From an uncultured Clostridia bacterium (GTDB taxonomy: Bacteria; Bacillota; Clostridia; Christensenellales; Aristaeellaceae), in contig CAKTUS010000070.1 of assembly GCA_934621485.1 (NCBI GenBank), positions 1 to 14,174 of the forward strand: DNA of 14,174 nt. The letters are read 5' to 3'. Below are positions 6,639 through 14,174 of the stretch, piece by piece (the first letter of the stretch is position 1; every line of letters begins with the position of its first letter). Below the pieces are notes generated by a model that made no database searches, was not told where the DNA came from, and worked only from the letters and a program-made list of their open reading frames with translations. The translations under genes and the position numbers were made by a program.

Positions 6639-8051
6639 ATGGATACCGGAAATCAGTTTTTGGGAACGGAACGTATCGGTAAACTAATGCGGCAATACGC
6701 CGTTCCCTGTATTATTTCGCTGCTGGTGGGCGCGCTTTACAATATCGTTGATCAGCTTTTTATTGCAAATGCAAGCTACCTGGGCTCATACGGCAACGCG
6801 GCCAATACCATTGTTTTTCCGTTAACAGTGGTAGCGCTTGGCTTTGCGGTGTTTATCGGAGACGGCTGCTGCGCGTTTGTGAGTATTGCGCTGGGGCGTA
6901 ATGCCCGCGAGGAGGTGCATCAATCCGTCGGCAACGCCGTTGTGCTCTGCGTGGCGAGCAGCCTTGTGCTGACGGCGGGTTACCTGATCTTCAGCGATCC
7001 GCTCCTTGCCCTGTTCGGCGGAAGGGTCAACGAAGAAACGCACGTGCTTGCGAGGGAATACTTTTTCTATATCACGCTGGGCATCCCGTTTTATCTGTTC
7101 GGACAGGCCATGAACCCGGTAATCCGTAGCGACGGCAGTCCGAAATTCGCCATGGTGGCTACTGTTTCCGGCGCTATCGCCAATGTGATTCTCGACCCCA
7201 TCTTCATTTATGGTTTCCATTGGGGCATGATGGGCGCGGCAATAGCCACGGTTATCGGGCAGGTACTGACAGCGGCGCTCTCTGTTTGGTATCTGCGGCA
7301 CATGAAGGTGATTGCGCTGGAAAAGAGTAGCTTCCGGTTGGATGGCAAGCTGATCCCAAGGTTTCTCGCGCTGGGGCTCACCAGCTTCCTGGCGCAGATC
7401 TCGCTGGTCGTGTCTATGGCGGCCGTGCAGAATATGTGCATGAAATACGGTGCGAAAGACCCGATTTTCGGACAGATGGAATATGCACAGATTCCTCTTG
7501 CCGTACTCGGCATCGTTATGAAGTTCTTCCAGATTGCCATCTCCATTGCAATCGGCATGGCAGCCGGGTGTATTCCGATTGCCGGGTATAACATCGGCGC
7601 AAAGAAAAAAGAGCGTGCCAAGGCATTGTTTTCCCGCCTGATGCTGTCAGAGTTTATCGTTGGCGCCGTTGCTTTGGCAATCGTGGAGATATTCCCAAAG
7701 CAAATTGCTATGCTGTTCGGCGCGGCCAATGAGAGCGCCTACTATGCGGACTTTACTGTGAAATGCTTCCGCACCTACCTGTGCCTGATGCCGCTGGCTA
7801 CCTTAAACAAAGGTACGTTTATTTACCTGCAGGCACTGGGTAAGGCGTTTGCCTCTACCGCTGTATCCATGACGCGCGAAATCATTTTCGGCGTGTCGCT
7901 GCCCATTATCCTGCCAGTTTACTTCGGACTCAACGGTCTTTTATGGTCGTTCCCGGCGGCGGATCTGCTAACCTTCATCATTGCGGTTTTCTTCATTCGA
8001 CAGACCTATCGGGAACTGAATGAAACGGAACAAGCGTGCAAAGCCGCCTGA
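6639..8051 (+). CDS. MATE-family multidrug efflux transporter (intact)
   Basis: This 470-residue 12-helix transporter belongs to the MATE superfamily, which uses an ion gradient to export cationic drugs or metabolites across the cytoplasmic membrane. Family features include NIVDQLFIAN in helix 1, RSDGSPKFAM and ANVILDPIFIYG around helices 4-5, GAAIATVIGQ at helix 6, and IGMAAGCIPIAGYNIGA in the second half. The pattern resembles MepA-like proteins. The start at 6639 is preferred to the in-frame ATGs at 6606 and 6621. The first lies inside the terminator hairpin, and only 6639 has a purine-rich site (AAAGGA, from 6623) at suitable distance. Its helix 6 sequence is related to the broken gene at 3816-5161, but the two are clearly different proteins. 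Expression is probably controlled by the attenuator-like leader. The gene is followed by the fhs promoter with no clear terminator between. Confidence 0.95.
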   Translation: MDTGNQFLGTERIGKLMRQYAVPCIISLLVGALYNIVDQLFIANASYLGSYGNAANTIVFPLTVVALGFAVFIGDGCCAFVSIALGRNAREEVHQSVGNAVVLCVASSLVLTAGYLIFSDPLLALFGGRVNEETHVLAREYFFYITLGIPFYLFGQAMNPVIRSDGSPKFAMVATVSGAIANVILDPIFIYGFHWGMMGAAIATVIGQVLTAALSVWYLRHMKVIALEKSSFRLDGKLIPRFLALGLTSFLAQISLVVSMAAVQNMCMKYGAKDPIFGQMEYAQIPLAVLGIVMKFFQIAISIAIGMAAGCIPIAGYNIGAKKKERAKALFSRLMLSEFIVGAVALAIVEIFPKQIAMLFGAANESAYYADFTVKCFRTYLCLMPLATLNKGTFIYLQALGKAFASTAVSMTREIIFGVSLPIILPVYFGLNGLLWSFPAADLLTFIIAVFFIRQTYRELNETEQACKAA

Positions 8052-8102
8052 AAAACGAAAGCCTGATGAGCCGTGAAGAAACCAGCGGTCCGTTTTTGCG
8101 CC

Positions 8103-8132
8103 TTGACAGCCGCGGCGAACGGCCTGTATAAT
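8103..8132 (+). promoter_or_regulatory. Sigma-A promoter of fhs
   Basis: Consensus TTGACA (8103-8108) and TATAAT (8127-8132) are 18 bases apart, with TG directly before the -10. The predicted start near 8139 gives a leader of about 26 bases. No operator or riboswitch is visible in that short leader, so expression is probably strong and unregulated at this level. Confidence 0.9.
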
Positions 8133-8164
8133 AGGCCGGTCAAGATGCAAAGCGGGGTGAAAGA

Positions 8165-9841
8165 ATGGCATATTTAAGCGATATTGAAATTGCACAGCAG
8201 TGTGTGATGCAGCCCATAGGAGCCATTGCGCAAAAGGCGCATGTGGAGGAAAAGTACATCGAGCCCTACGGCCGCTATAAGGCGAAGATTGATCTGGCAT
8301 TGCTCAAGGAAAGCCAAAGACCCAACGGAAAACTGGTTTTGGTAACCGCCATCACGCCCACTCCGGCCGGAGAGGGAAAAACCACCACCACCATTGGCCT
8401 GGCGGACGGACTGAGGCGCATTGGCAAGGAGGCGGTGGTAGCTCTTCGAGAGCCCTCCCTGGGACCGGTATTTGGCGTCAAGGGCGGGGCTGCCGGCGGC
8501 GGTTACGCCCAGGTGGTGCCCATGGAAGAAATCAATCTGCATTTTACAGGCGATTTTCACGCCATTGGAGCCGCCAACAACCTGCTGGCCGCCATGCTGG
8601 ACAACCATATTCAACAGGGCAACGCGCTGGGCATCGATGTGAAAAAGATTACCTGGAAGCGTTGCGTGGACATGAACGACCGGCAACTGCGAAACATTGT
8701 GGACGGCTTGGGCGGCCGCACAAACGGCGTGCCCAGGGAGGACGGCTTTGAGATAACGGTAGCCTCTGAAATAATGGCTGTGCTGTGCCTGGCGGATTCC
8801 ATCGGCGATTTGAAGGAACGGCTGGCGCGCATCGTGGTGGGGTATACCTATGACGACCGGCCGGTTACCTGCGGCCAGCTGAAAGCCGCCGGAGCCATGA
8901 CGGCGTTGCTCAAGGACGCGCTTAAACCCAATCTGGTGCAGACATTGGAAGGCACGCCTGCCTTTGTGCACGGCGGCCCCTTTGCCAACATCGCCCATGG
9001 CTGCAACTCCGTTATGGCAACACGGATGGCTCTGAAAATGGGGGAATACGCCGTAACCGAAGCTGGGTTCGGCGCGGATTTGGGAGCGGAAAAATTTCTG
9101 GACATCAAATGCCGCATGGCGGGCCTAAAGCCTGACGCCGTGGTGGTGGTGGCTACCGTGCGCGCGCTGAAAATGCACGGCGGCGTGCCCAAAACCAACT
9201 TGGCCGAGGAAAACCCGGAGGCACTGGAAAAAGGGCTGCCCAATTTGCTGCGGCATGTGCGAAACATTCGCAACGTATACGGGCTGCCCTGCGTGGTAGC
9301 GGTCAACCGCTTTCCTACGGATACGGACGCGGAAATTGAAGCCATCATGGTTCAGTGCCGTCAACTGGGCGTAAACACGGTGCTATCCACCGTGTGGGCG
9401 GATGGCGGCAAGGGCGGCGAGGCCCTGGCGCGCGAGGTGGTACGCCTGTGTCAGGAGGAAAAACCTTGTTTCACTTTTGCCTACGATTTGGACCAGCCGA
9501 TTGAAGGCAAGCTGGAAACCCTGGTGCAAAAAGTGTACGGAGGCAGCGGCGTGTGCGTGCTGCCTCAGGCCCAAAAGCAAATCGACCAGCTGAACCGGCT
9601 GGGCTTTGGGCGGCTTCCCGTGTGCGTAGCCAAGACCCAATACTCGTTTTCCGATGACGCAACAAAGCTGGGCGCGCCGGAAGGCTTTACGGTTACGGTG
9701 AAAAATGTAAAGGTTTGCGCAGGAGCGGGCTTTGTGGTGGCCTTGACCGGCGATATCATGACCATGCCGGGCTTGCCCAAGCAACCGGCCGCCGAACGCA
9801 TTGACGTAGACGAAAATGGAAGAATCACCGGATTGTTTTAA
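8165..9841 (+). CDS. fhs: Formate-tetrahydrofolate ligase
   Basis: Fhs joins formate to tetrahydrofolate using ATP, giving 10-formyl-tetrahydrofolate. It feeds one-carbon metabolism and, in acetogens, the methyl branch of the Wood-Ljungdahl pathway. The 558-residue length is normal. The nucleotide-binding loop TPAGEGKTTTT lies at residues 66-76. Other conserved blocks are EPSLGPVFGVKGGAAGGGYAQV, the family signature around EGTPAFVHGGPFANIAHGC, and KTQYSFSDDA near the C-terminus. The ATG is preceded by GGGGTGA at 8154-8160. It is transcribed alone from its own promoter and closed by the hairpin at 9848-9889. No folD or other pathway gene is adjacent, so the gene alone does not prove acetogenesis. 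Confidence 0.99.
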   Translation: MAYLSDIEIAQQCVMQPIGAIAQKAHVEEKYIEPYGRYKAKIDLALLKESQRPNGKLVLVTAITPTPAGEGKTTTTIGLADGLRRIGKEAVVALREPSLGPVFGVKGGAAGGGYAQVVPMEEINLHFTGDFHAIGAANNLLAAMLDNHIQQGNALGIDVKKITWKRCVDMNDRQLRNIVDGLGGRTNGVPREDGFEITVASEIMAVLCLADSIGDLKERLARIVVGYTYDDRPVTCGQLKAAGAMTALLKDALKPNLVQTLEGTPAFVHGGPFANIAHGCNSVMATRMALKMGEYAVTEAGFGADLGAEKFLDIKCRMAGLKPDAVVVVATVRALKMHGGVPKTNLAEENPEALEKGLPNLLRHVRNIRNVYGLPCVVAVNRFPTDTDAEIEAIMVQCRQLGVNTVLSTVWADGGKGGEALAREVVRLCQEEKPCFTFAYDLDQPIEGKLETLVQKVYGGSGVCVLPQAQKQIDQLNRLGFGRLPVCVAKTQYSFSDDATKLGAPEGFTVTVKNVKVCAGAGFVVALTGDIMTMPGLPKQPAAERIDVDENGRITGLF

Positions 9842-9847
9842 GCAGTC

Positions 9848-9889
9848 CAACGGCGGAACGCAAAGAGCATCCTTTGCGTTCCGCCGTTG
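9848..9889. terminator. 18-bp perfect hairpin after fhs
   Basis: Two 18-base arms (9848-9865 and 9872-9889) are perfectly complementary around a 6-base loop and begin seven bases after the fhs stop. The T tract is poor in both directions (ATGCGTTTG rightward), so this is either a weak intrinsic terminator or an mRNA 3'-end stabiliser. It lies between the convergent fhs and the small leftward gene. Confidence 0.65.
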
Positions 9890-10000
9890 ATGCGTTTGCC
9901 CCGAAGGCTTTACCTGCTGAAAGCTCCCCGGGCGGCTTGGGCTCCGCCGGTTCGTACCTGCCCGCTTTCCTCAGGCATTTCACACGCCGCCGCCAGGCCC

Positions 10001-10207
10001 TTATTGCTGCTCCGACTTTTTCGTTTCCGCGGCCCAGGCGGTTTTCTGACGGTGGATGTCATACATGTGAGCGTAATGCCGGGCCTCCTCCGGGGTCTGT
10101 ACGGCTGCCGGCGTCAGGCCGGTACACTCCGTAGCGGATGCGAGACCGTTTGTTTCCACAGGCGGCGGATTGGAAATGGGCGCTTTAGATGCGCGTGGAC
10201 GTTGCAT
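10001..10207 (-). CDS. Small hypothetical protein, 68 residues
   Basis: This leftward frame encodes 68 residues. The ATG at 10207 is chosen because AAAGGAGAGG lies seven bases upstream on the same strand, whereas an in-frame ATG at 10231 has no such site. The protein has a basic N-terminus (MQRPRASKAP), a Pro-rich stretch, the central block ATECTGLTPAAVQTPEEARHY, then YDIHRQKTA and a charged tail. No signal peptide or membrane segment is visible. The ECTGL-P block followed by an acidic segment and Y-x-I-H resembles small hypothetical proteins I recall from Clostridia, but I cannot name the family or give a function. It is convergent with fhs and divergent from tcdA. No clear promoter was found for it. 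It is probably a real gene because of its good ribosome binding site and because no larger gene overlaps it. Confidence 0.6.
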   Translation of the reverse strand: MQRPRASKAPISNPPPVETNGLASATECTGLTPAAVQTPEEARHYAHMYDIHRQKTAWAAETKKSEQQ

Positions 10208-10288
10208 AATCCATCCTCTCCTTTCAAGCAAAGCTAGCCTTTGCCGGGAAAAGAGAAACCATACGCCTTATGCGGCGGTAAAAAACGG

Positions 10289-10317
10289 TTGACCCTGCCG
10301 CTGGAAAGCCGTATAAT
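10289..10317 (+). promoter_or_regulatory. Sigma-A promoter of tcdA
   Basis: TTGACC (10289-10294) and consensus TATAAT (10312-10317) are 17 bases apart. The predicted start near 10324 supports the ATG at 10346 as the true tcdA start and excludes the longer in-frame extension that would begin upstream of the promoter. Confidence 0.85.
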
Positions 10318-10345
10318 CCATGCTGCAAAGGAGGGAACGGACCCT

Positions 10346-11071
10346 ATGACCATTTCACGCAACGAACGTTTACAGCGTACCTCGTTGCTGCTTTCTCCCC
10401 AGCAGATGGAGCGGCTGCAAAACGCTCATGTGCTGCTGCTGGGGCTGGGCGGCGTCGGCAGCTTTGCCGCAGAGGCTCTGTGCCGCGCGGGCATTGGCAC
10501 CATGACCATTGTGGATAACGATACGGTAGCCGCCAGCAACATCAACCGGCAATTGCCTGCGCTTTCCAGCACGGTGGGGCTGATGAAAACGCAGGTGATG
10601 GGGGAAAGGCTGCGGGATATTGCGCCGGATATGAGGCTTATTGGCATAAACGCTTTTTATCTGCCGGAAAGCCCGGTGGAAATCCCGGAGGATTGCGATG
10701 TGGTGGTGGACGCCATCGATACGGTTTCCGCCAAAATTGATTTGGCGGTGCGGTGCCAGGAGCGCGGGATTCCGCTGGTTAGCTGTATGGGCATGGGAAA
10801 CCGGCTGGATCCAACCAGAATTCGCATCGGCGATTTGTTTGAAACCACAGGCTGTCCTCTCTGCCGGGTGATGCGCCGGGAACTGCGCAAACGCGGGGTA
10901 ACCCGTTTGCGCTGCGTGTACTCGCTGGAAACGGCCCTGACGCCGAAAAACACGGCCCATGCGGAAACCAAAGCCACAGGGCGCGTGGCTCCGGGCTCGG
11001 TGAGCTACGTTCCCAGCGTGGCAGGGCTGTATCTGGCGTATACGGCCGTGAACCTGCTGCTGGAAAAGTAG
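10346..11071 (+). CDS. tcdA: tRNA threonylcarbamoyladenosine dehydratase (ThiF/E1-like)
   Basis: TcdA, also known as CsdL or YgdL, uses ATP to cyclise the t6A37 of tRNAs that read ANN codons, giving ct6A. The 241-residue product has the E1-like Rossmann fold. The nucleotide-binding GLGGVGS is at residues 33-39 after LLLGL. The acidic VDNDTV and the NINRQ motif, with its Arg, are near 56-69, and the conserved DAIDTVSAK follows further on. The CPLCRVMRRELRKRG segment resembles the form common in Clostridia. AAAGGAGGG at 10328-10335 precedes the ATG. It appears to be transcribed alone. Other ThiF-like enzymes (ThiF, MoeB) are possible, but no thiamine or molybdopterin gene is adjacent and the order of motifs fits TcdA best. 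Confidence 0.92.
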   Translation: MTISRNERLQRTSLLLSPQQMERLQNAHVLLLGLGGVGSFAAEALCRAGIGTMTIVDNDTVAASNINRQLPALSSTVGLMKTQVMGERLRDIAPDMRLIGINAFYLPESPVEIPEDCDVVVDAIDTVSAKIDLAVRCQERGIPLVSCMGMGNRLDPTRIRIGDLFETTGCPLCRVMRRELRKRGVTRLRCVYSLETALTPKNTAHAETKATGRVAPGSVSYVPSVAGLYLAYTAVNLLLEK

Positions 11072-11117
11072 AATTGTCAGGAATTTGTCAAAACGCATGG
11101 CCTTTTTCGGCGTTTCA

Positions 11118-11126
11118 TGGTAAAAT
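11118..11126 (+). promoter_or_regulatory. Possible extended -10 promoter of the oxidoreductase operon
   Basis: TGG-TAAAAT (TGn plus -10 hexamer TAAAAT) lies about 47 bases upstream of the first gene. No -35 hexamer is seen at the usual distance, though TTGTCA occurs twice further upstream (11074, 11085). A GCGC-TTGT-GCGC symmetric element at 11139-11150 lies downstream of the predicted start and could be an operator or simply chance. Confidence 0.45.
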
Positions 11127-11173
11127 AAAAACCATCAGGCGCTTGTGCGCAAATAGGGTTTGGAGGGTTCGCT

Positions 11174-12628
11174 TTGGATAAGGATATCATCATTATTGGC
11201 GGCGGCGTAGTCGGATGCGCCGTGGCCAGACTGCTTTCCCGTTATGAAGCGGATATCGCCGTTTTGGAAGGCGGAAGCGATGTGGCCGAGGGGGCCAGCA
11301 AGGCCAACAGCGGCATTGTGCATGCCGGCTTTGATGCAAAACCGGGTTCCCTGAAAGCAAAACTGAACGTGGAAGGCGCCAAGATGTATCCTGCCCTGTG
11401 CGCCGAGGTGGACGCGCCCTACAGCCGGCCCGGGGCCATGGTGCTTGCCTTTAGCGAGGCGGATCGCGGTACGGTGCAGAAACTGTATGACCAGGGCGTT
11501 GCCAACGGGGTGCCGCAAATGCGCATCATTGAACGGGAGGAAATTCTCGCGCTGGAGCCCAACGTGAATCCCCAGGCAGTCTGCGCGCTGTACGTGCCCA
11601 CCAGCGGCCTGACCAGCCCCTATGAGTTGACCTGCGCTCTGGCGGATCATGCCGCCGTCAACGGCGTTGCCTTTCTGACGGATACAGTGGTGAGCGATAT
11701 TCTTCCAAAGGAGGAGGGATATACGCTGCGCACCAGCCGCGGGGAGATGACGGCCCGAATCGTTGTCAATTGTGCGGGCGTTAACTCCGCCAAGCTGCAC
11801 AATCTGCTTTCGGACAAGCCGCTGACCATCATTCCGCGCAAGGGCGAGTATTATCTGCTGGATCATACCAAGCCGCTGCCGTTCACCATGACCATGTTCC
11901 AGTGTCCCACCCAAATGGGCAAGGGCGTGCTGGTAAGCCCCACCGTGCATGGCAATTTGCTGCTTGGTCCCTCTGCGACCGATGTGGCGGACGGCGCCAC
12001 TGTGGAAACCACAGCCGAGGGGCTGAAGCTGGTAAAGGAAGCAGCTTGCAAAACCTGGCCCAAGGAAAACCTGCGTACTGTGATTACCACCTTTGCGGGA
12101 ATCCGCGCGCATGAGGCCAACGGCGATTTCATCATCGGCGCGGTGGAAGGCCGCAAGGGCGCTTATGAAACCGTGGGCATTGAAAGCCCCGGCCTGTCGG
12201 CGGCTCCGGCCATTGCCAAAATGCTGGCGGAGCAAATTGCCGGCGAAAACGGACTGGTGGAAAAGAAAGAATGGAAACCCGCGCCAAAGCGGGAAAAGCC
12301 TTTCTATGACATGACTCTGGAAGAACGGGCGGACGTGGTAAAGCGCAATCCGGAGTATGGCGCGCTGGTATGCCGCTGCGAGCAGGTAACCGAGGCGGAA
12401 ATTCGCGCCGCCATTCGCCGTCCGGTGGGCGCGCGTACCATTGATGCGGTAAAACGACGCACCCGCGCCGGTATGGGGCGTTGTCAGGGCGGCTTCTGCA
12501 GCCCGCGCGTGCTGGAAATTCTGTCCGAAGAACTGCATCTTGATCCTACCCAGGTAACCAAGTGCGGCGGTAAGAGTCATTTGCTTGTCGGCACCATTGC
12601 CGAGACGGCCGGAAAGGAGGAAGCCTAA
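11174..12628 (+). CDS. FAD-dependent oxidoreductase, GlpA-like, with BFD-type [2Fe-2S] domain
   Basis: This 484-residue flavoprotein resembles the catalytic subunit of anaerobic glycerol-3-phosphate dehydrogenase, which oxidises glycerol-3-phosphate to dihydroxyacetone phosphate. Residues 5-33 (IIIIGGGVVGCAVARLL) form the FAD-binding Rossmann motif of a DAO-type domain that runs to about 365. The C-terminal domain has cysteines 400, 402, 437 and 442 (CRC...CQGGFC), the CxC...CxxxxC pattern of BFD-like [2Fe-2S] domains. The start is TTG at 11174, placed six bases after GGAGGG. Its stop overlaps the next gene's start by one base (TAATG), so the genes are probably translationally coupled. The substrate is inferred from family and context. 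Oxidation of another hydroxyacid is possible. Confidence 0.85.
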   Translation: MDKDIIIIGGGVVGCAVARLLSRYEADIAVLEGGSDVAEGASKANSGIVHAGFDAKPGSLKAKLNVEGAKMYPALCAEVDAPYSRPGAMVLAFSEADRGTVQKLYDQGVANGVPQMRIIEREEILALEPNVNPQAVCALYVPTSGLTSPYELTCALADHAAVNGVAFLTDTVVSDILPKEEGYTLRTSRGEMTARIVVNCAGVNSAKLHNLLSDKPLTIIPRKGEYYLLDHTKPLPFTMTMFQCPTQMGKGVLVSPTVHGNLLLGPSATDVADGATVETTAEGLKLVKEAACKTWPKENLRTVITTFAGIRAHEANGDFIIGAVEGRKGAYETVGIESPGLSAAPAIAKMLAEQIAGENGLVEKKEWKPAPKREKPFYDMTLEERADVVKRNPEYGALVCRCEQVTEAEIRAAIRRPVGARTIDAVKRRTRAGMGRCQGGFCSPRVLEILSEELHLDPTQVTKCGGKSHLLVGTIAETAGKEEA

Positions 12629-13911
12629 TGCTGAGCAACGAGCTTCGTAGCCAGGTTGAAAAGGTAGACGTGCTGGTGATTGGTTCCGGTCCTGCAGGCA
12701 TGGCGGCCGCCATCGCCGCTCGAGAGGCGGGCGTGGAAAACCTGCTGGTGCTGGAGCGCGAACAGAACATGGGCGGTATCCTGCGGCAGTGTATTCATAA
12801 CGGCTTTGGTCTGCATCGCTTTAAGGAGGAGCTTACCGGTCCCGAGTATGCCCAACGGGATATTGACAGGGTAAAGGAACTGGGTATTGAGGTACGCTGC
12901 GGTACCACGGTGCTCAGCGTGGATGAGAACCACTTTGTAACCGCCGTCAGCCGGGAAAAGGGCGTGCAGCTGTTTGAGGCAAAGGCGATTATTCTGGCCA
13001 TGGGCTGCCGCGAACGGCCCCGCGGCGCATTGGCAACCCCCGGCACCCGCTGCGCCGGCGTGTATTCCGCCGGTACGGCGCAAAAATTCGTCAACCTGGA
13101 AGGCTATATGCCGGGTAAGCGGGTGGTGATTCTGGGCAGCGGCGATATCGGTCTCATTATGGCTCGCCGCATGACCTTACAGGGGGCTAAGGTGTTGGCC
13201 TGCGTGGAACTGATGCCGTATTCCAGCGGCCTAAACCGAAACATTGTGCAGTGCTTGCAGGATTACAACATTCCGCTGTATCTGAGCCATACGGTAACCG
13301 ATATCCAGGGCAAGGAGCGCTTGTCCGGCGTGACGGTGGCCCAGGTGGACGCCAACCGCCAGCCCATTCCCGGCACGGAAAAGCACTTTGATTGCGATAC
13401 GCTGCTTTTGTCCGTCGGACTGATTCCCGAAAACGAACTGACCCAGCAGGCAAATGTGGAAATGAGCCCCCTCACGCAGGGCGCGCTTGTGGACGACAGC
13501 CTGCAAACCAGTCAGGACGGTATTTTTGCCTGCGGCAACGTGCTGCATGTGCATGACCTGGTGGACTTTGTCAGCGCCGAAAGCTTTAAGGCCGGCAGGG
13601 CTGCCGCCGCGTATGTGCAGGGCAGAAAGCGCGAGGGCCGCTATGTGAACCTGAAGGATGGCGACGGCGTGCGCGGCGTGGTACCTCAGCGGCTGCTGGT
13701 TCCCGATGGAGAGGCGCAGCCTGTGCAGATCATGTTCCGGCCGGCGGCGGTGTATGAAAATGCAGCCATTCGGGTTATGGATGGCGATACCGAAGTGCTT
13801 CGTCAGAAAAAACGCATTTTGACCCCCGGCGAAATGGCGGAGCTGACCCTGAAGCCGGAGCAGGTGAAGGCGCTTAGCGGCGGCGACATTACCGTGCGCA
13901 TCGAAAAGTAA
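12628..13911 (+). CDS. NAD(P)/FAD-dependent oxidoreductase, second subunit of the Glp-like complex
   Basis: A 427-residue two-dinucleotide flavoprotein. The FAD motif VIGSGPAG lies at residues 17-24, and a second Rossmann motif, VVILGSGDIG, for NAD(P)H ends at residue 175. A TSQDGIFACGNV segment near the C-terminus is the usual FAD flavin-contact region of this fold. It has no obvious redox-active CxxC. It would pass electrons between NAD(P)H and its partner's FAD and iron-sulfur centre. It begins exactly at the previous gene's stop and is followed 13 bases later by the DUF1667 gene. This gene order recurs with glycerol-3-phosphate oxidation genes in anaerobic Firmicutes and Thermotogales, where NADH oxidase activity has also been described. 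The direction of the reaction here is an inference. Confidence 0.82.
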   Translation: MLSNELRSQVEKVDVLVIGSGPAGMAAAIAAREAGVENLLVLEREQNMGGILRQCIHNGFGLHRFKEELTGPEYAQRDIDRVKELGIEVRCGTTVLSVDENHFVTAVSREKGVQLFEAKAIILAMGCRERPRGALATPGTRCAGVYSAGTAQKFVNLEGYMPGKRVVILGSGDIGLIMARRMTLQGAKVLACVELMPYSSGLNRNIVQCLQDYNIPLYLSHTVTDIQGKERLSGVTVAQVDANRQPIPGTEKHFDCDTLLLSVGLIPENELTQQANVEMSPLTQGALVDDSLQTSQDGIFACGNVLHVHDLVDFVSAESFKAGRAAAAYVQGRKREGRYVNLKDGDGVRGVVPQRLLVPDGEAQPVQIMFRPAAVYENAAIRVMDGDTEVLRQKKRILTPGEMAELTLKPEQVKALSGGDITVRIEK

Positions 13912-13924
13912 GGAGGCGGAGAAC

Positions 13925-14174
13925 ATGGAACATCAAATTACCTGTATCAACTGTCCCGTGGGCTGCCGCATGCAGGTGACGGTGGAAAACGGGGAAGTGA
14001 CCAATGTAACGGGCAATAGCTGCCTGCGCGGCCTGAACTATGCAAAGCAGGAGTGCATCGCGCCGCAGCGCATGGTAACCGCCGTGGTAACGGTGCAAAA
14101 CCGCAAAACGCCCGTCAGCGTAAAGACTCGCACACCCATTCCCAAGGAAAAGATTTTTGACTGTATGGCCTGCC
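13925..14174 (+). CDS. DUF1667 domain protein, 3' end outside the window
   Basis: Only the first 83 codons are present, as the window ends within the gene. The N-terminus carries a cysteine cluster ITCINCPVGC, with a further Cys in GNSCLRGLNYA about 20 residues on. This is the pattern of DUF1667 proteins, small likely iron-sulfur proteins that accompany GlpA-like operons. The ATG follows GGAGGCGGAG closely. Its position after the two flavoproteins suggests a third, electron-transferring subunit or assembly partner of the same complex. The function is not established. Confidence 0.85.
   Translation, partial: MEHQITCINCPVGCRMQVTVENGEVTNVTGNSCLRGLNYAKQECIAPQRMVTAVVTVQNRKTPVSVKTRTPIPKEKIFDCMAC

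Noticed and set aside
8063..8097. Hammerhead ribozyme-like core: CTGATGAG (8063-8070) and GAAAC (8078-8082), with flanking AAAAACG and CGTTTTT arms.
   Set aside because: The bases that should form stem II do not pair, and the bases next to the predicted cleavage site mismatch on stem I. The match is limited to short common words. The outer arms might form a weak terminator after the MATE gene, but the loop is too large to call it.
1..14174. CRISPR arrays, tRNA or rRNA genes, insertion sequences, att sites.
   Set aside because: None was seen. No regularly spaced repeats, cloverleaf-like sequence with CCA end, transposase or terminal inverted repeats were found by eye.

Overview
The window looks like a chromosomal segment from a GC-rich anaerobic Firmicute, most likely class Clostridia. 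Support comes from a perfect CIRCE element in front of groS-groL, strong AGGAGG ribosome binding sites, sigma-A type promoters (several with exact TATAAT), a formate-tetrahydrofolate ligase, and a glycerol-3-phosphate-type oxidoreductase operon ending in a DUF1667 gene. The species cannot be named from the sequence.

Layout. Positions 1-287 hold a cluster of short perfect palindromes and no convincing gene. mutY (DNA repair) reads leftward at 288-1334. The heat-shock operon groS-groL (1615-3589) has a sigma-A promoter with the CIRCE operator directly behind it and a terminator at 3700-3742. Next is a MATE transporter gene broken by a 17-bp tandem duplication, followed by its likely MarR-type regulator (3816-5606). 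A stretch of about 1 kb (5607-6638) carries a decayed leftward gene with several frameshifts, and then a strong promoter with an attenuator-like leader. That leader precedes a second, intact MATE transporter (6639-8051). Then come fhs (8165-9841), a leftward 68-codon small gene (10001-10207), tcdA for tRNA modification (10346-11071), and a tightly packed oxidoreductase operon (11174 to the right edge, where the third gene is cut).

How the parts relate. groS-groL, fhs, mutY and tcdA are housekeeping genes, each under its own promoter. The 3.7-8.1 kb segment looks like accessory drug-efflux material: two MATE genes, a MarR regulator and a decayed gene of unknown family, lying between core genes. 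The three-gene operon at the right end resembles the anaerobic GlpA-like / NAD(P)H-flavoprotein / DUF1667 module linked to glycerol-3-phosphate or NADH electron transfer.

The observations most worth following are three. First, the leader of the second MATE gene has a 22-bp stem-loop at the predicted +1, a short leader peptide and a terminator just before the ribosome binding site, with the stem-loop's loop side repeating the terminator's 5' arm. Second, the 17-bp duplication in the first MATE gene is exact and its removal restores the reading frame. Third, the leftward 68-codon gene between fhs and tcdA has its own ribosome binding site and is unidentified.
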